From Scortum barcoo (lineage: Eukaryota; Chordata; Actinopteri; Centrarchiformes; Terapontidae): a DNA stretch of 64,000 bases. The notes under the pieces are model-generated. The model was not told the DNA's origin and ran no database searches. It worked only from the letters and a program-made list of their open reading frames with translations. Positions 14,094-24,477 of this stretch are shown piece after piece (the first letter of the stretch is position 1; each line of letters begins with the position of its first letter). The translations under genes and the position numbers were made by a program. The stretch lies in contig CM041535.1 in assembly GCA_023238725.1 (NCBI GenBank), forward strand, positions 22,439,230 through 22,503,229, given 5' to 3'.

Positions 14094-14514
14094 CTGTGTG
14101 CGGTTTCCTCAAGTGAGAGGACCTGGGTTCATGGCAGCCGCAGAAGCTTCCTCTTTCTTGAACGGAGAGCGTGTGTCTTGCCCTCCTCTCCGACTGCTCC
14201 GGGTTGGAGTGGCAGCCCTCGCTGCGCACCACGCACGCCTCGCTCTCGCTCGTGGTCTCGGTGGCGTAACCTGCCTTCCTCTCCTCCTCCACCGGCTCCT
14301 TCCTCTGCTCCGCTGACACCTCTTCCTTCGCTTCCTTTCTCTCCTCCTCCCTCTCCTTCCTCTCTTCCAGCGATTGTTCCTGCAGAGGAAGGCAGGGCAC
14401 AGCTGTCTCGGGCTCTGAGAGGGAAATGGCGGTCTCGTAGTCTGTGTTGTTGGCCGTGCTGGTGTCGGGGAGGAGAGGTTTCTCAGTGCTGGACTGGGCT
14501 GGAGTGAAGAAAAC
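14094..14514 (-). CDS. ccser1: ccser1 exon 3
   Basis: A 421-nt exon (140 codons plus one base). Acceptor AG lies at 14516-14515 after CTCTTC, and donor GTGTGA starts at 14093. It begins in phase 0 (VFFTPAQSSTEKPLLPDT) and ends in phase 1, both matching its neighbours. The middle is a strongly charged run (EERKEREEERKEAKEE and onward), then a serine and glutamate stretch. I cannot match this part to mammalian CCSER1 beyond its position and composition, so it is the fast-evolving segment of the protein. Support comes from open frame, phase agreement on both sides and plausible splice sites. Confidence 0.85.
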
Positions 14515-15263
14515 CTGAAGAGAGTACGTGTCAGAACAGACCGTGTTTCAATAGCATTTCATAACCGTTACATTTAAATACAACAACTGAGAACTCCAAT
14601 GAGACAAAACACCAGCTTTCACCTTCAACATGCATTTAGTGGGTGGATATTTGTGCCCTCAGGCAGCGGGGGCACATTCAGATAACACAGTTATACAGTA
14701 TTTACTATTCAGCAGCCCAAGTACTGAGCTTTGTCTTTGCCAATGATACACTGGGTGAACTGTCTCCTTTCTGGAGTTCGCTTCCTCTACAAGGAAATAA
14801 AACAGAATATATTCTTTGAGGGAGGAAAAGTTGTGAGCACAAAGGTGTGAAATGTGGAGGGCAGTTTGCAGACATGCGTACGTTTTCTTTTTCATGCCTT
14901 AGCTCTTTCAATAAAAAGGACTTTTCATGCCCGGTGCTCAATTTTTACACTACATTTCACAGATTCCCACACAGTGGTCATAAATATTCCTCCTTTATGG
15001 TTTTTTGTTCATGACGTCCAAGGACACCTGTGGTTGTGTTTTCTGTTCCTGAAGCACTAATGCCTTATTTTTACAAATAAATTCCTGTTTATCCAAGCAA
15101 ACTGATTATTAGAAAGATAATTTAGCACGCTTGTCAAAATGTTGCATTTCTATTGTTGAAGCTGTTAAGAGGAAATATACTGTATGTCTATACTGATTAA
15201 ATCATTTGATGTCAAAGCACCATAGATGATTGAGAAAGACTAAAGAGCATAAAAACAAGCTAC
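14515..15263 (-). other. ccser1 intron 2
   Basis: A short 749-bp phase-0 intron between coding exons 2 and 3. Nothing else recognised. Confidence 0.8.
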
Positions 15264-16263
15264 CTGGGAGGTAGAGACAGCTACGCTGAAGTTCTCTGGA
15301 GCAGGCGGGGGCTCGGGTGGAGTTGTGTCCGCGGCCACAGAGGCAGGTCCCGGGGTTAGACCAGATCCGGGGCTGGGAGCCGGCAGAGCGTCCACCTCGG
15401 ACACAGAGTCCTCCGTGATGGGGATGAACTCCGACGGGGTGATGGCTGTGGTTCGGTCCTCTGATATCATCGGGGACTGGAGCGAGCTCTCACCGCCGGC
15501 ACCGAGTTCGCCTGGCCACGACCCCGGGGTGAGCCCCCCAGCCCCTGGAGTGATGGTGGTGGAGCTCGGGGGTTCGAGATTCACCTCTGGTGGTCTGTGG
15601 TGATCGGAGGTCCGGGAGAAGCGGTGGTGGGCTGAGAAAGATTTGGGCAGCAGCTGTTTCTTCTGCCGTGATGACCGTTTGTTGGTGTTGCTGCCGCCGC
15701 TGTAGTCATCGAGGAACCCGGAGTCGTCGCCCTCATTGGCCCCCGAGCCGCTGATGCAGTTTATAAACACATTTCGATTGGCTGAGGAAGAGGACGCTTT
15801 GTCAAAATCCTCAGTCTGAGAGCGGGTGATTTTCTTTTGCCTGTGGCTGCCAAACCCAAATGAGTGGCGTGACTTGGGGCGTCCACCGCCATCGCTGAAC
15901 CCTGTTGACACTGACGTTGTTATAGTCTGCTGGTTGTTTCCGTTGGCGTCTGTGCCCTGTGACAGCGGGGGTGTGAGGTTCAGGTTGATGGGCTGGACAC
16001 GTGGCTCACTGTTTCGTTTGGCCGTGAAACTGAGGGACGGAGTGCGGAAAAGGCTCCGGCGTTTCCCCGTACTGCCAGAGCTGGAGTTGGTGCTGGAGGG
16101 CGAAGAGCTGTGGACGCCATTTCCCACGCCGCCTGAGGATGGGGAGGAGGGGAGGGACTCCTGCCTCTTACTGCTGCTGCGCCGGAAAATTGGCAGGCGG
16201 GACACGAGCGTAGAGCGGCGTGAGCCTGATTCACCCATCTAGAAGCCGCGGCAGAGGGGCACT
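15264..16263 (-). CDS. ccser1: ccser1 exon 2 (start codon exon, N-terminal 325 residues)
   Basis: Main coding exon. The acceptor CCCTCAG precedes base 16263, followed by 25 bases of 5' UTR and then ATG at 16238-16236; donor GTAGCT starts at 15263. The start is fixed by the conserved N-terminus MGESGSRRSTLVSRLPIFRR (MGDSGSRRSTLVSRLPIFRR in human). Position -3 is T, so the Kozak context is weak, helped by G at +4. Conserved blocks in order: LPSSPSS (about 29-35), GVHSSSPSSTNSSSGSTGKR (40-60), LFRTPSLSF, KKITRSQTEDF (about 135-145), NRNVFINC, EGDDSGF, KKQLLPKSFSAH, SSLQSPMIS, and TPSEFIPITEDSVSEVDA. The serine, arginine and proline content fits disordered scaffold-like sequence with many possible phosphosites. 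No enzymatic motif is visible. Confidence 0.96.
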
Positions 16264-16388
16264 CTGAGGGAGCAAACAGACAAAAAAAAATCACTGAACA
16301 TACATAACACACATCGACATAGATCCAAATTCAACATGTACAAAGACAAAAACCTGGCCAATACACAACAACATGGAAGAGCACAAAG

Positions 16389-16391
<3 letters not shown>

Positions 16392-16420
<29 letters not shown>
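16392..16420. repeat. Poly(T) tract
   Basis: 29 consecutive T on the plus strand, just upstream (minus-strand sense) of the ccser1 ATG exon. It reads as poly(A) on the coding strand. No flanking SINE head was recognised. Confidence 0.9.
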
Positions 16421-16426
<6 letters not shown>

Positions 16427-17731
16427 ATACAGGGAGCTTCGGTGCACAGACTGTTTGAAGTGAGAAATCTCACACTGGGGGATCACATTTCCCACGCTGA
16501 ATGAGTCAAAACAAGTTACTGCTGCATCTTTACACTGCAGATGCTTGTCTTGCGAGTGGTGGTGGTGTCATATGTGATGGATTTTTGCTATGCAGGCACT
16601 GGTAACGCATGTGTAAACACAAACGGCGTTGTTTACTCTGTTGCTGCTAGACTAGCTCGCTGTGAGGGAAAATATTTCAAAATACAACTGCTTGAATTTT
16701 TTTTTTTTTAAAGCAAAACAAAGACTGTTTTTTTGTATTTTTTTCTTTCATAGGTATAAAGTGGTTATGAACTTTGAAAATACCCTGCATACTAAAGATG
16801 GCTGAGGTGAGGTTCTGCTTCTGATACGTCCATACGTGATAAGAATACAGATGACGAATGCTATCACTTGGATACAAAAGGTCACAGGAAGAGAAGCTGA
16901 ATTTCTCATGCAGTCAAATGGTATTTTTAACCCTGAACCTCCCATGTGACATCTGACATATCCCACTTAAAGAGACATAAGGTTTTTTTTAATATATTTT
17001 TGATGAGGTAAAACAGCACAGTCTGTCCAAAAATCACAAACCTCAGTCAGCCTCAGAGGGTTAGGGCCTTAATCTGATGTAAAGAACGTCTGCATGTGAG
17101 CACTGACTCACATTGACTTGACTTGAGGTGCCACATATTACAGTTCACTCAGTCCAAAGCTCGTATCACAGCTAAATCGTGAAGAGACACTACTGAGGGA
17201 GAGTGAGAGAGAGACAGAGAGAAAGAGACAGAGCTTGCATTACTTTTTACAATTATTTAAGTTTGCAGTGATGCTCACTACTCATACATAAAAAATTTTG
17301 CTTCTGATAAAGTTCTTCTCTGAGCTCCCAAAGCATTTTATTTAGGTCTTGCTGAAACCATCTAAGACCAAAGCTCCCTGACAGAAGAGAGATATTAATT
17401 AACTGTCTGCCCTCTCACCTGCACTGCCTGTTTTTGAGGCCTCATTTCCACAATTTTGCCATCAGCAAGCCTCTCAGTTAATGTCGGGTTATTATCTAAC
17501 TGCTTGTAAAAAACTGACCAAAGTCCCATGTGCCGAGCAGCAGAGCGAAGGGAGACGTTCGTTCGTGTAAATACTCACGTTTTCATTGTTTCCTACAACT
17601 AATTAGCCAAACAGTGGCTGTGCGGTCTTTGTAACACTGAAGAAGCCGCCTCTGTAAGAGCTACTGAAGTGTTTTGTTTTCGATCTCTGCGTAATAAGCT
17701 TACATTAACACCCTTTACCGGAGTGGCTTAT

Positions 17732-17733
<2 letters not shown>

Positions 17734-17773
<40 letters not shown>
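17734..17773. repeat. (TG)n microsatellite
   Basis: About 40 bp of uninterrupted TG dinucleotide in ccser1 intron 1. Confidence 0.95.
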
Positions 17774-17774
<1 letters not shown>

Positions 17775-20700
17775 ACCTCCTTGAAAGTAAATGTGAACTA
17801 AACACACAGGCACTATTTTTATCCCAAGTTACCTCAGCGTAATATATAGACGGGCCTCTAAACATTGTCGAAGAGGGGCGAGGCCAATGACATAAATGGT
17901 AATGAAATGGTAAACAATGAAATCACACACTCGCGTAACAAAACAGTGATATAATTCGCTCCTGAAGATTCGCAGGCTTGTCAAACACACAGAAATATAT
18001 TTTGATTGTCCTTTTTTTTGATGAGACAGCAGTTCTTTGGCGCTCACCTTCTTATCACCACCGCGCAGCCATCTGACCAGGTCGTGGCACTCTGACCTGG
18101 CTCATTAATACAGCGCAAGACACCCAACTCATTAAAGAGGGATTAAAACAGATTGAGAACTCTGTTATTTATCTTACCGGTGAGGAAAACTCTTGTAAGC
18201 GATGGCTTCAAGGTATCAGGTCTTATGGGGAATAAACTTTTGGACGGATACACGCTCAAGTTACTGACTGTGATTGGAGGAAGGTGCATATGTCTCTGGC
18301 AATGTGATACCGTACATGATGATCTGATGCAGCGATGATACCGAAACACTTCTCACCACCATGAAACATAAAAACCCTAAGTGACAAAGGTCTGCACAAG
18401 GTGAAGCTACAAAAAACAATTGGTATGACAGAGGTAGTGTTGCACTGAAGCAGGTGTTTACTTCCTCACTGCTCGGGCAATGCGCAAGAAGTGAGAATCC
18501 CCGTGTTAGAGAAGCAGAACTTCACCTCATCTCAGTTCCTCCTCCTCCCTTTGTTCTGAGCTGCAGGCGGTGATATGGCTGCTGCACAGAATAACAAAGT
18601 GAGGAACAAACATTATTGTTTTTGCCGAACGTTTGCTTGACTGAAATAAATTAAACTCTCTCAGAGTGGACTGGATGAACACATTTCTAACATTTACAGA
18701 CACCTGCAGGTTTCTCGAGTGCTTCGTTTTCAGAATATTTCTTTTTTTTTTTTAAACCACATTAACAGTCCAGAAAGCCAAAATGATAAAATGCTCACCA
18801 AAGGAATGCTGCTCATATTGATGGGTGAATAACACAACGCAAAGCAGAAACACAAGAGCTGCATCAGGAAACCTTTAACAGGCTTTGACTTTTAAGTATT
18901 AACTTAAAGAGTTACTATTAATATTATCAGCTACTGTTGGCAGCCATCAAGATACAGCTTGTTTACTGCCGCAGCTCTCAAAGCAAACAACGATCAGAGT
19001 AAATGTGCTGCACCATCAGACATCTGACCCGACCGTAGAACCAACTTTCTATTTCAAACACAGACTGTTTACTTGACATTTTAGCACACAAATGCACAAA
19101 ATAGGTTAGTAATGCACCGTTTTTAAAATCAATAGCTCCAGAAGTTCATGGGAGCCTCCTGCCATGCTCCTAATCATCACAACATACGGCAAATAAAACC
19201 AGCCTAGCTTGAAGTCTGTGTGTTCCTGCTCTGCTGTGCAGTCTGTGTTGTCTTATCAACACCCTCTACAGCCTGAGTGCTCACCAGTTATATAATAAAT
19301 GTGAAGGCTAATGTATGGGTCTCAGCGCAATTTCACACTGACGACTGCCGATGACTGCGTGTCAGTTTGAAACGATTAAAGCTGTGTATGGGCTGTGACT
19401 AACTGGGTGTTTCCTATAAAACAGGTTCTTGGTCACTTTCACAGCGGTATGTTATGTGAACCGTATGCTTCTGCTGCATGTAATGGAAGATGACACCTTA
19501 GGTGACACCATACTGCTATTAGCACTGACTGGGAGCAGAAAACAACATACGAGCCTTCACAGTTTCCTGGTGACTGATATGACATCTCGAGATTAGTTTA
19601 ATCAGATGTAACACAGCGGCTCCACCACACACTATGTGCGGTTCAGTATTCATTTTAGCCTGTTTGTCTAAACCTAATATAGCAATATGTTGACCAAATA
19701 CCACCATACAGAGATACACCAATGTAAAGTGGCAGAATATGTACAACTTCGGCTGATAAAGAAGAAATTTACACACGTTTTGAGGAAAACAATGGTACAG
19801 TAATATGCATGTGATGATCAAACAGAGACAGGTATTCACTGCTCATCTAACTCACCGAGATATAATGAAAACAAAGAGCAGGAAACAGGAAACGTTACCA
19901 AAAAGCAGATTCCCAGATTATAACTCATGTATTATCACTTCAACATATCATCTATCTCTTATGACTTATGTTGTTTGTGTGCGTTTTATGTATTTGAGTG
20001 TAGGTTTGATCAAATGAACGCGAAATGTTCTCACATTCGGCAGGCGGAACAAACCCTGAGCTAACCTGAGCGAGAAGATTCCTTTTTAACCACAGTGCAG
20101 AGTGTCATTTCTCACCATTCATCCAACAAAAATATCTGACAACCACCTTAACCGCAAAAGAAGCCAAACCAGCCACTCAAGAAAGTGCAGACTTAAAAAC
20201 AGCTCTGATAATTCAGACTAGACATCCCATTATATGAACGTCAATTTGAGATTTAGAAACTGTGTGTGGTGACAATAAAAGCCAGCTGTGGCCGAGAGCT
20301 CACCGCGCTGCAACTTGAGAAAACACATGCAAAGCACGAGCCGCGGCTTTGACGACACACCCGTCACGTCTACAGAACAGGCTGCAAATAAGAGCAGAAC
20401 ACCAACCTGTGAAAAACATGTGCCACTTTGACAACACGCCAAACACGGAGACATAAACAGAAATACAGGAGACACTCTGACAATGTTGAGGTGGACATTT
20501 GTCATAAAAGAATCCAATCTCCTGAGCAGATAAAATATTTCAGTTCACATAAACACAGAAGTCTCTCTCAGATATGTAATACATGTTGAACAGTAACACT
20601 CCTGTTAGTTTAAAAGGTGCCTTTGCAATCCCTTCATGCAAGCTCTTTGAAAAAGTTTCTACAACCACCCTCCTGTCAAGACAACGAGCCCTGACCAATC

Positions 20701-21060
20701 CGAACTCCACTCAGAAAACAAGCATTTTAAAAGTTCTTTGCTTGCGGCATCTTCTGCTTTTCCTTTTGATCTGTTTAATGAGTTTCAATCACAGCAAAAT
20801 CTGTTTATTGGAGGTTCATACCGCTGTAGTAAGCCAGATTAATCCAGTTGACGCGTGACTCGCTAGGTGCAGTGAATATTTATTGATTTCGACAAACCAA
20901 TTTTGAAAGTGCCACTCACCGGAGACGGATGAAGGAGGCAACACGGCGCAAATGACCCCAGCGGTTGTGACAAAGCGCAGGTATTTGACGACGTGGGAAT
21001 GAGAACTGAATCTGACAAAAAGTACACTGGATTAATTGCAGACTGCACCTTGAGGTCAAC

Positions 21061-21086
21061 ATTATTATTATTATTATTATTATTAT
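21061..21086. repeat. (ATT)n microsatellite
   Basis: About 26 bp of ATT triplet repeat in ccser1 intron 1. Confidence 0.95.
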
Positions 21087-21759
21087 CAGAGCCTAAAGTC
21101 ACAGTAGTAGTAGGCTACAAGTAATAGTACTGGGCTGTCATTATAATTTCACAATAATACACTGAATATCGTCCTGAACGGCGTCATGGCAAACGCTGTG
21201 ACTGAACAATAAAACACAGCGCACACACCCACAGTGTTTCTACTAGCTGACCATGCAGGATTCAACTGAAGTGAATGAGGCACAGAGCGAATACCTGCAG
21301 GATGAATTGGACTAAAAAACTGTTACAGTGAAGCTTTTTATTATATATCTGCAGCCGCATTGCCTTTGCCTTTATAGCTGAATAACAACAAATACACTGA
21401 CTGTAATTGTAAAAATCCTTGGGGTGTCCCTTTAAGGTTTTGCAGCTCATATTTCCAGGTTGCACATACAGTGGCACCTTGATTGGAGAGTGGTGTGTGT
21501 GTGTGTGTGTGCAGCATCAACACAATGAATGGGCCTCAGCGTGTTGTTACAGTATCATTTACATGTATTACAACACTTCAAAGGGCCTGGATACTTTTTT
21601 TTATTTATTTAATCTCTACATGTTCCAGCTGCATCCGGTTCGGAGATTATATTACAGTTTTGCATGCAGAGATTTTTACACGCATGCAACCAGCAAACAA
21701 ACAAAAACACCGAGACGTCAACGATAACGATAACCCCGAGCTAACCCGCTAACGTACCG

Positions 21760-22190
21760 ACCGTACCGAGAGATAAATAAACGCAGCTTTCCTTTCGTTT
21801 CCCAGCCGCGGAAAGGTCACCGGTGCTCGGTGCGAGGCAGCGTCCGGCGGTGGTAGCAGGGGAGCGGGCGAGCGGAGCACACAGGCGCCCCTGAACGCAC
21901 CTTACCTTCGGCGGAGTCTCTACGGAGGCCTGGCCGGCGCTGGAGGGGGGGTGTATCTTCGCGTCGCAGGTGACCCTACATGAGAGTGTGTGTGTGTGTG
22001 TGTGTGTGTGAAGAGAGGGGGGTGGTTGTTGTTTCCGCGGCCGGCTGGAGGTAGCACCTTGTGGGCTCGCTGACGCCAGATATTACACCTCCGTGACGTG
22101 GAGCCTCCTTTTCCTCCTTCGCCTCTTCCGCGTTGCGACGGCAGGCCGCAAAGCGTGCGCGGCGTGACGTCCCTCCTCCTCCTCCTCCTC
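21760..22190 (-). promoter_or_regulatory. CpG-rich promoter region of ccser1
   Basis: A marked rise in GC and CpG density in otherwise AT-rich DNA (many CG dinucleotides between about 21760 and 22190). It overlaps the non-coding first exon ending at 21906 and lies directly upstream of ccser1 in the minus-strand direction. This is typical of a CpG-type vertebrate promoter. No TATA box was identified and the exact start of transcription cannot be read from sequence. A (TG)n microsatellite (about 21983-22010) sits inside it. Confidence 0.6.
21906..22100 (-). other. ccser1: ccser1 exon 1 (5' UTR; upstream end approximate)
   Basis: The downstream boundary is a strong donor (CCGAAG|GTAAGG) whose GT begins at 21905, inside the CpG-rich region. 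It is the best donor upstream of the exon 2 acceptor and is placed as expected for a non-coding first exon. The upstream end given here is a guess. Confidence 0.5.
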
Positions 22191-22661
22191 TTTATCCTCA
22201 TCATCATCCTCCAACAGCAGCTCAGCATCCCCCCGCAGGTGGAGGGATGCGTTCACACTTCAGTGTCTCTCTGGTGTTAATGTCACACATCAGTCCTCTG
22301 AATATTGTGTTGCATCCTAAAATAAAGCTTATTGTTTCCCTTTGGTTCATTTATCCAACACATGAAACTTTAAGCATCACTGCAGATATCAACTAAGATG
22401 ACAGAAAAGGAAAGAAACTGGAATACTACATAGGCTATATATGCAGAAATGAGGCATGAAAAAAGAAAATTAAAGGTACTAAATAATAATAATTATTATT
22501 ATTACTATTTAGATTTTTTTTATCCCTCGATGGTGAAATTTAAAGTTTAGTTTACATTGTGTTTGTTATTGGGTACACATATGCCAGAAATACTCACATG
22601 CACATACAGGACCTGGACATGTGTTAGTTGGAGAGATACATAATAAAGAGATTAATAAAGC
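22101..22661. other. Intergenic sequence upstream of ccser1
   Basis: A CCTCCT-rich stretch at about 22105-22215 is followed by plain AT-rich sequence. At about 22650 the text gattaataaagcatctatc resembles the tail of a fish interspersed repeat and leads into the (TATC)n tract. No gene was seen. Confidence 0.6.

Positions 22662-22700
<39 letters not shown>
22662..22700. repeat. (ATCT)n microsatellite
   Basis: About ten perfect ATCT units. They directly follow gattaataaagc, a motif also seen before the ATCT run at 30374-30400, suggesting that this microsatellite grew from the 3' tail of a retroelement. Confidence 0.9.
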
Positions 22701-22739
22701 GAGGTATGGTGCCTTGCTCAAGGGCAGTGCCTCACACCT

Positions 22740-22752
22740 CTCCAGATACCAG
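22740..22752. repeat. Target-site duplication, left copy
   Basis: The 13-mer ctccagataccag is repeated exactly at 23144-23156, flanking the SINE. Confidence 0.85.
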
Positions 22753-23143
22753 ATACCATCCATCCATCCATCCATCCATCCATCCATTTTCCTGACCCGT
22801 GCTTTATCCTGAGAACACAGGGTCACGGGGTGCTGGATGGAGCCTGTCCCAGCTATCTTTGGGCGCGAGGCAGGGTACACCCTGGATTGGACGCCAGTCA
22901 ATCGCAGGGCTAACACAGATGACAGACAACCATTCACACTCACATACACACCTAGGGGCAATTTTAGACTTATCAATTAACCTAACCTGCATGTCTTTGG
23001 ACTGTGGGAGGAAGCTGGAGTACCCAGAGAGAACCCACGCAGGCACAGGGAGAACATGCAAACTCCACACAGAAGGGGATTGAACCCAGAACCCTCTTGC
23101 TGTGAGGCAACAGTTGCTAACCACCACACCACTGTGCTGCCCC
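22753..23143 (-). mobile_element. tRNA-headed fish SINE (DANA/Mermaid-like), full length
   Basis: Read on the minus strand, the element starts at 23143 with a tRNA-like head: a box-A-like GTGGTTAGC region (about 23115-23132) and a box-B-like GGTTCAATCCC (23086-23076). A body follows with the widely shared fish text GTGTGGAGTTTGCATGTTC and CAGTCCAAAGACATGCAGG, and it ends in an (ATGG)n tail (22789-22758). Identical 13-bp direct repeats flank it, so this is an intact retrotransposed copy with an RNA polymerase III-type promoter. Assignment to the DANA/Mermaid (V-SINE) group is from memory of the body sequence; the SINE call itself rests on head, tail and target-site duplication. Confidence 0.85.
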
Positions 23144-23156
23144 CTCCAGATACCAG
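23144..23156. repeat. Target-site duplication, right copy
   Basis: An exact copy of the 13-mer at 22740-22752, on the other side of the SINE. Confidence 0.85.
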
Positions 23157-24477
23157 TACACAGTCAATATACACTGTCAAAAATAATGTGGTAAATTCAC
23201 AACTTAGCTCATCACTGAGGCAGTACTCCCCTAAGGTACAGCTGTTGTATCCTTGTATTTGTTTAGCCGAAAACGTTAAAAACAGGTCAAATATATTATT
23301 CAGTGTGAATCACTCATATATCAGAATTCAGCACCTTCCACTTTTTTATATGTGTTATTTCAAGGTTACTCAACCATAATCTGCAAGTTCCTATCTACCT
23401 TGAACAAATAAGGAAATAGCAAACCCTTCAAATCTGAACGTGAAATGAATATTTACCTACTTCTTAGTATTTTTTTGGTTTTATAATGGCCTCCTCTGTT
23501 GGTCTCCTGATCTTGTAACTTAACGTTCAGAGGAAACGGCACATATACATACCTTTTTGCCACAAAAACATACAGATAGTTACCTTGAGGTCTAATAATT
23601 AGCTTTACAGGATACACTGGTGTATGTTGTACCTTGGGGGACAGAAACTGTATCCTGATGTCTGAGAGTGTACAGTGGTCATTGCTTGCTTGATCTGAAC
23701 CGGTCGTCCTCCAGTCAACAAGCCACAGCTGAGCTACTGCTGCTGTAAATAAGCAGTGTACCTTATATCAAACATACACATTGTAACAACAAAGTGCTTT
23801 GACATAAAATTAGTCAAAAACAAAGGGAGGAGACTAAAGATTTACAACAAAATCCAGTCATAAAAAATAAATAATTGCAAAATCTGCACTTGAGGGAACA
23901 AATTGATCATTTGTCTGCACATAGCACTTATAAATGCAGAATTTGCAAAGGTATGAGCTCATCATTTTATATATTTGTCTGAGAACACACTTTAACATGT
24001 CGGTATGTAAAGACAGCTCCAGAGCTTCATGGATTTTTTTTGTCCCTGTAATCTTTCATCTGAATGTCCTGGTGACACTACAGAGAAGTATTACAAACAT
24101 CCCAAACCTACCTCACATGAGATATTTAAACAAACTGGAGATAAAGGTTTTGTAATCCATCCACAATGCCCGGATATGAAAATATAAAAGATTTGTGGTT
24201 AGAGCGTCGCATGCAGGACTGCATATTTTAACTAAAAGACTTTACTGGGTGGAAAAGTCCTGATGCAAGAATAGAAAGGCCGCTGACTGGTATCTCGAAT
24301 ATTTATGGGTTGTGATTTCTACCTGAAGTTTTTTTTTTTTATTTTACAGAAAAGTACCTACAATAACAGGCTGTCCGAACATTTGCATATGCCACCTATA
24401 AGACATTAATGACATACCTGCACAAACATGAGAACAATATGATTAAAGAGACAAAATGGATTTAAAAACACACTAGT
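23157..24477. other. Intergenic sequence between trim36 and ccser1
   Basis: AT-rich sequence with a T-run at about 24330-24341. No coding, RNA or mobile-element signal was recognised. Confidence 0.6.

Larger units (their letters stand above)
264..16263 (-). other. ccser1: ccser1 gene, coding part inside the window (5' half; 3' end beyond left edge)
   Basis: Gene-level entry for coding exons 2-6 of ccser1 (FAM190A); the non-coding first exon is at 21906-22100. The five coding exons (975, 421, 185, 91 and 87 nt) join with matching phases (0,1,0,1,1) into 586 codons plus one base. Recognition rests on several blocks characteristic of vertebrate CCSER1: the start MGESGSRRSTLVSRLPIFRR, the block GVHSSSPSSTNSSSGSTGKR, ERRLRSSSEG, and DVLNNLGSSELDEDDLMLDL. 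CCSER2 shares only the last block, so CCSER1 is the better call. The protein is serine-rich and probably mostly disordered in this half. The family's coiled coil lies further C-terminal and is outside the window. CCSER1 has no known enzymatic activity; published work links its loss to mitosis or cytokinesis defects. The gene is huge in mammals, whereas here six exons fit in 22 kb. Confidence 0.93.
16264..21905 (-). other. ccser1 intron 1
   Basis: A 5.6-kb intron separating the non-coding first exon from the ATG exon. It contains a 29-base T tract (16392-16420), a (TG)n at 17734-17773, a (TTA)n run at 21061-21086 and a (TG)n near 21492-21511. The 3' part, from about 21760, merges into the CpG-rich promoter region. 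No coding exon was recognised. Confidence 0.7.

Noticed and set aside
15325..16242. Plus-strand open frames antisense to ccser1 exon 2
   Set aside because: These are shadows of a GC-rich coding exon whose minus-strand reading is clearly conserved.
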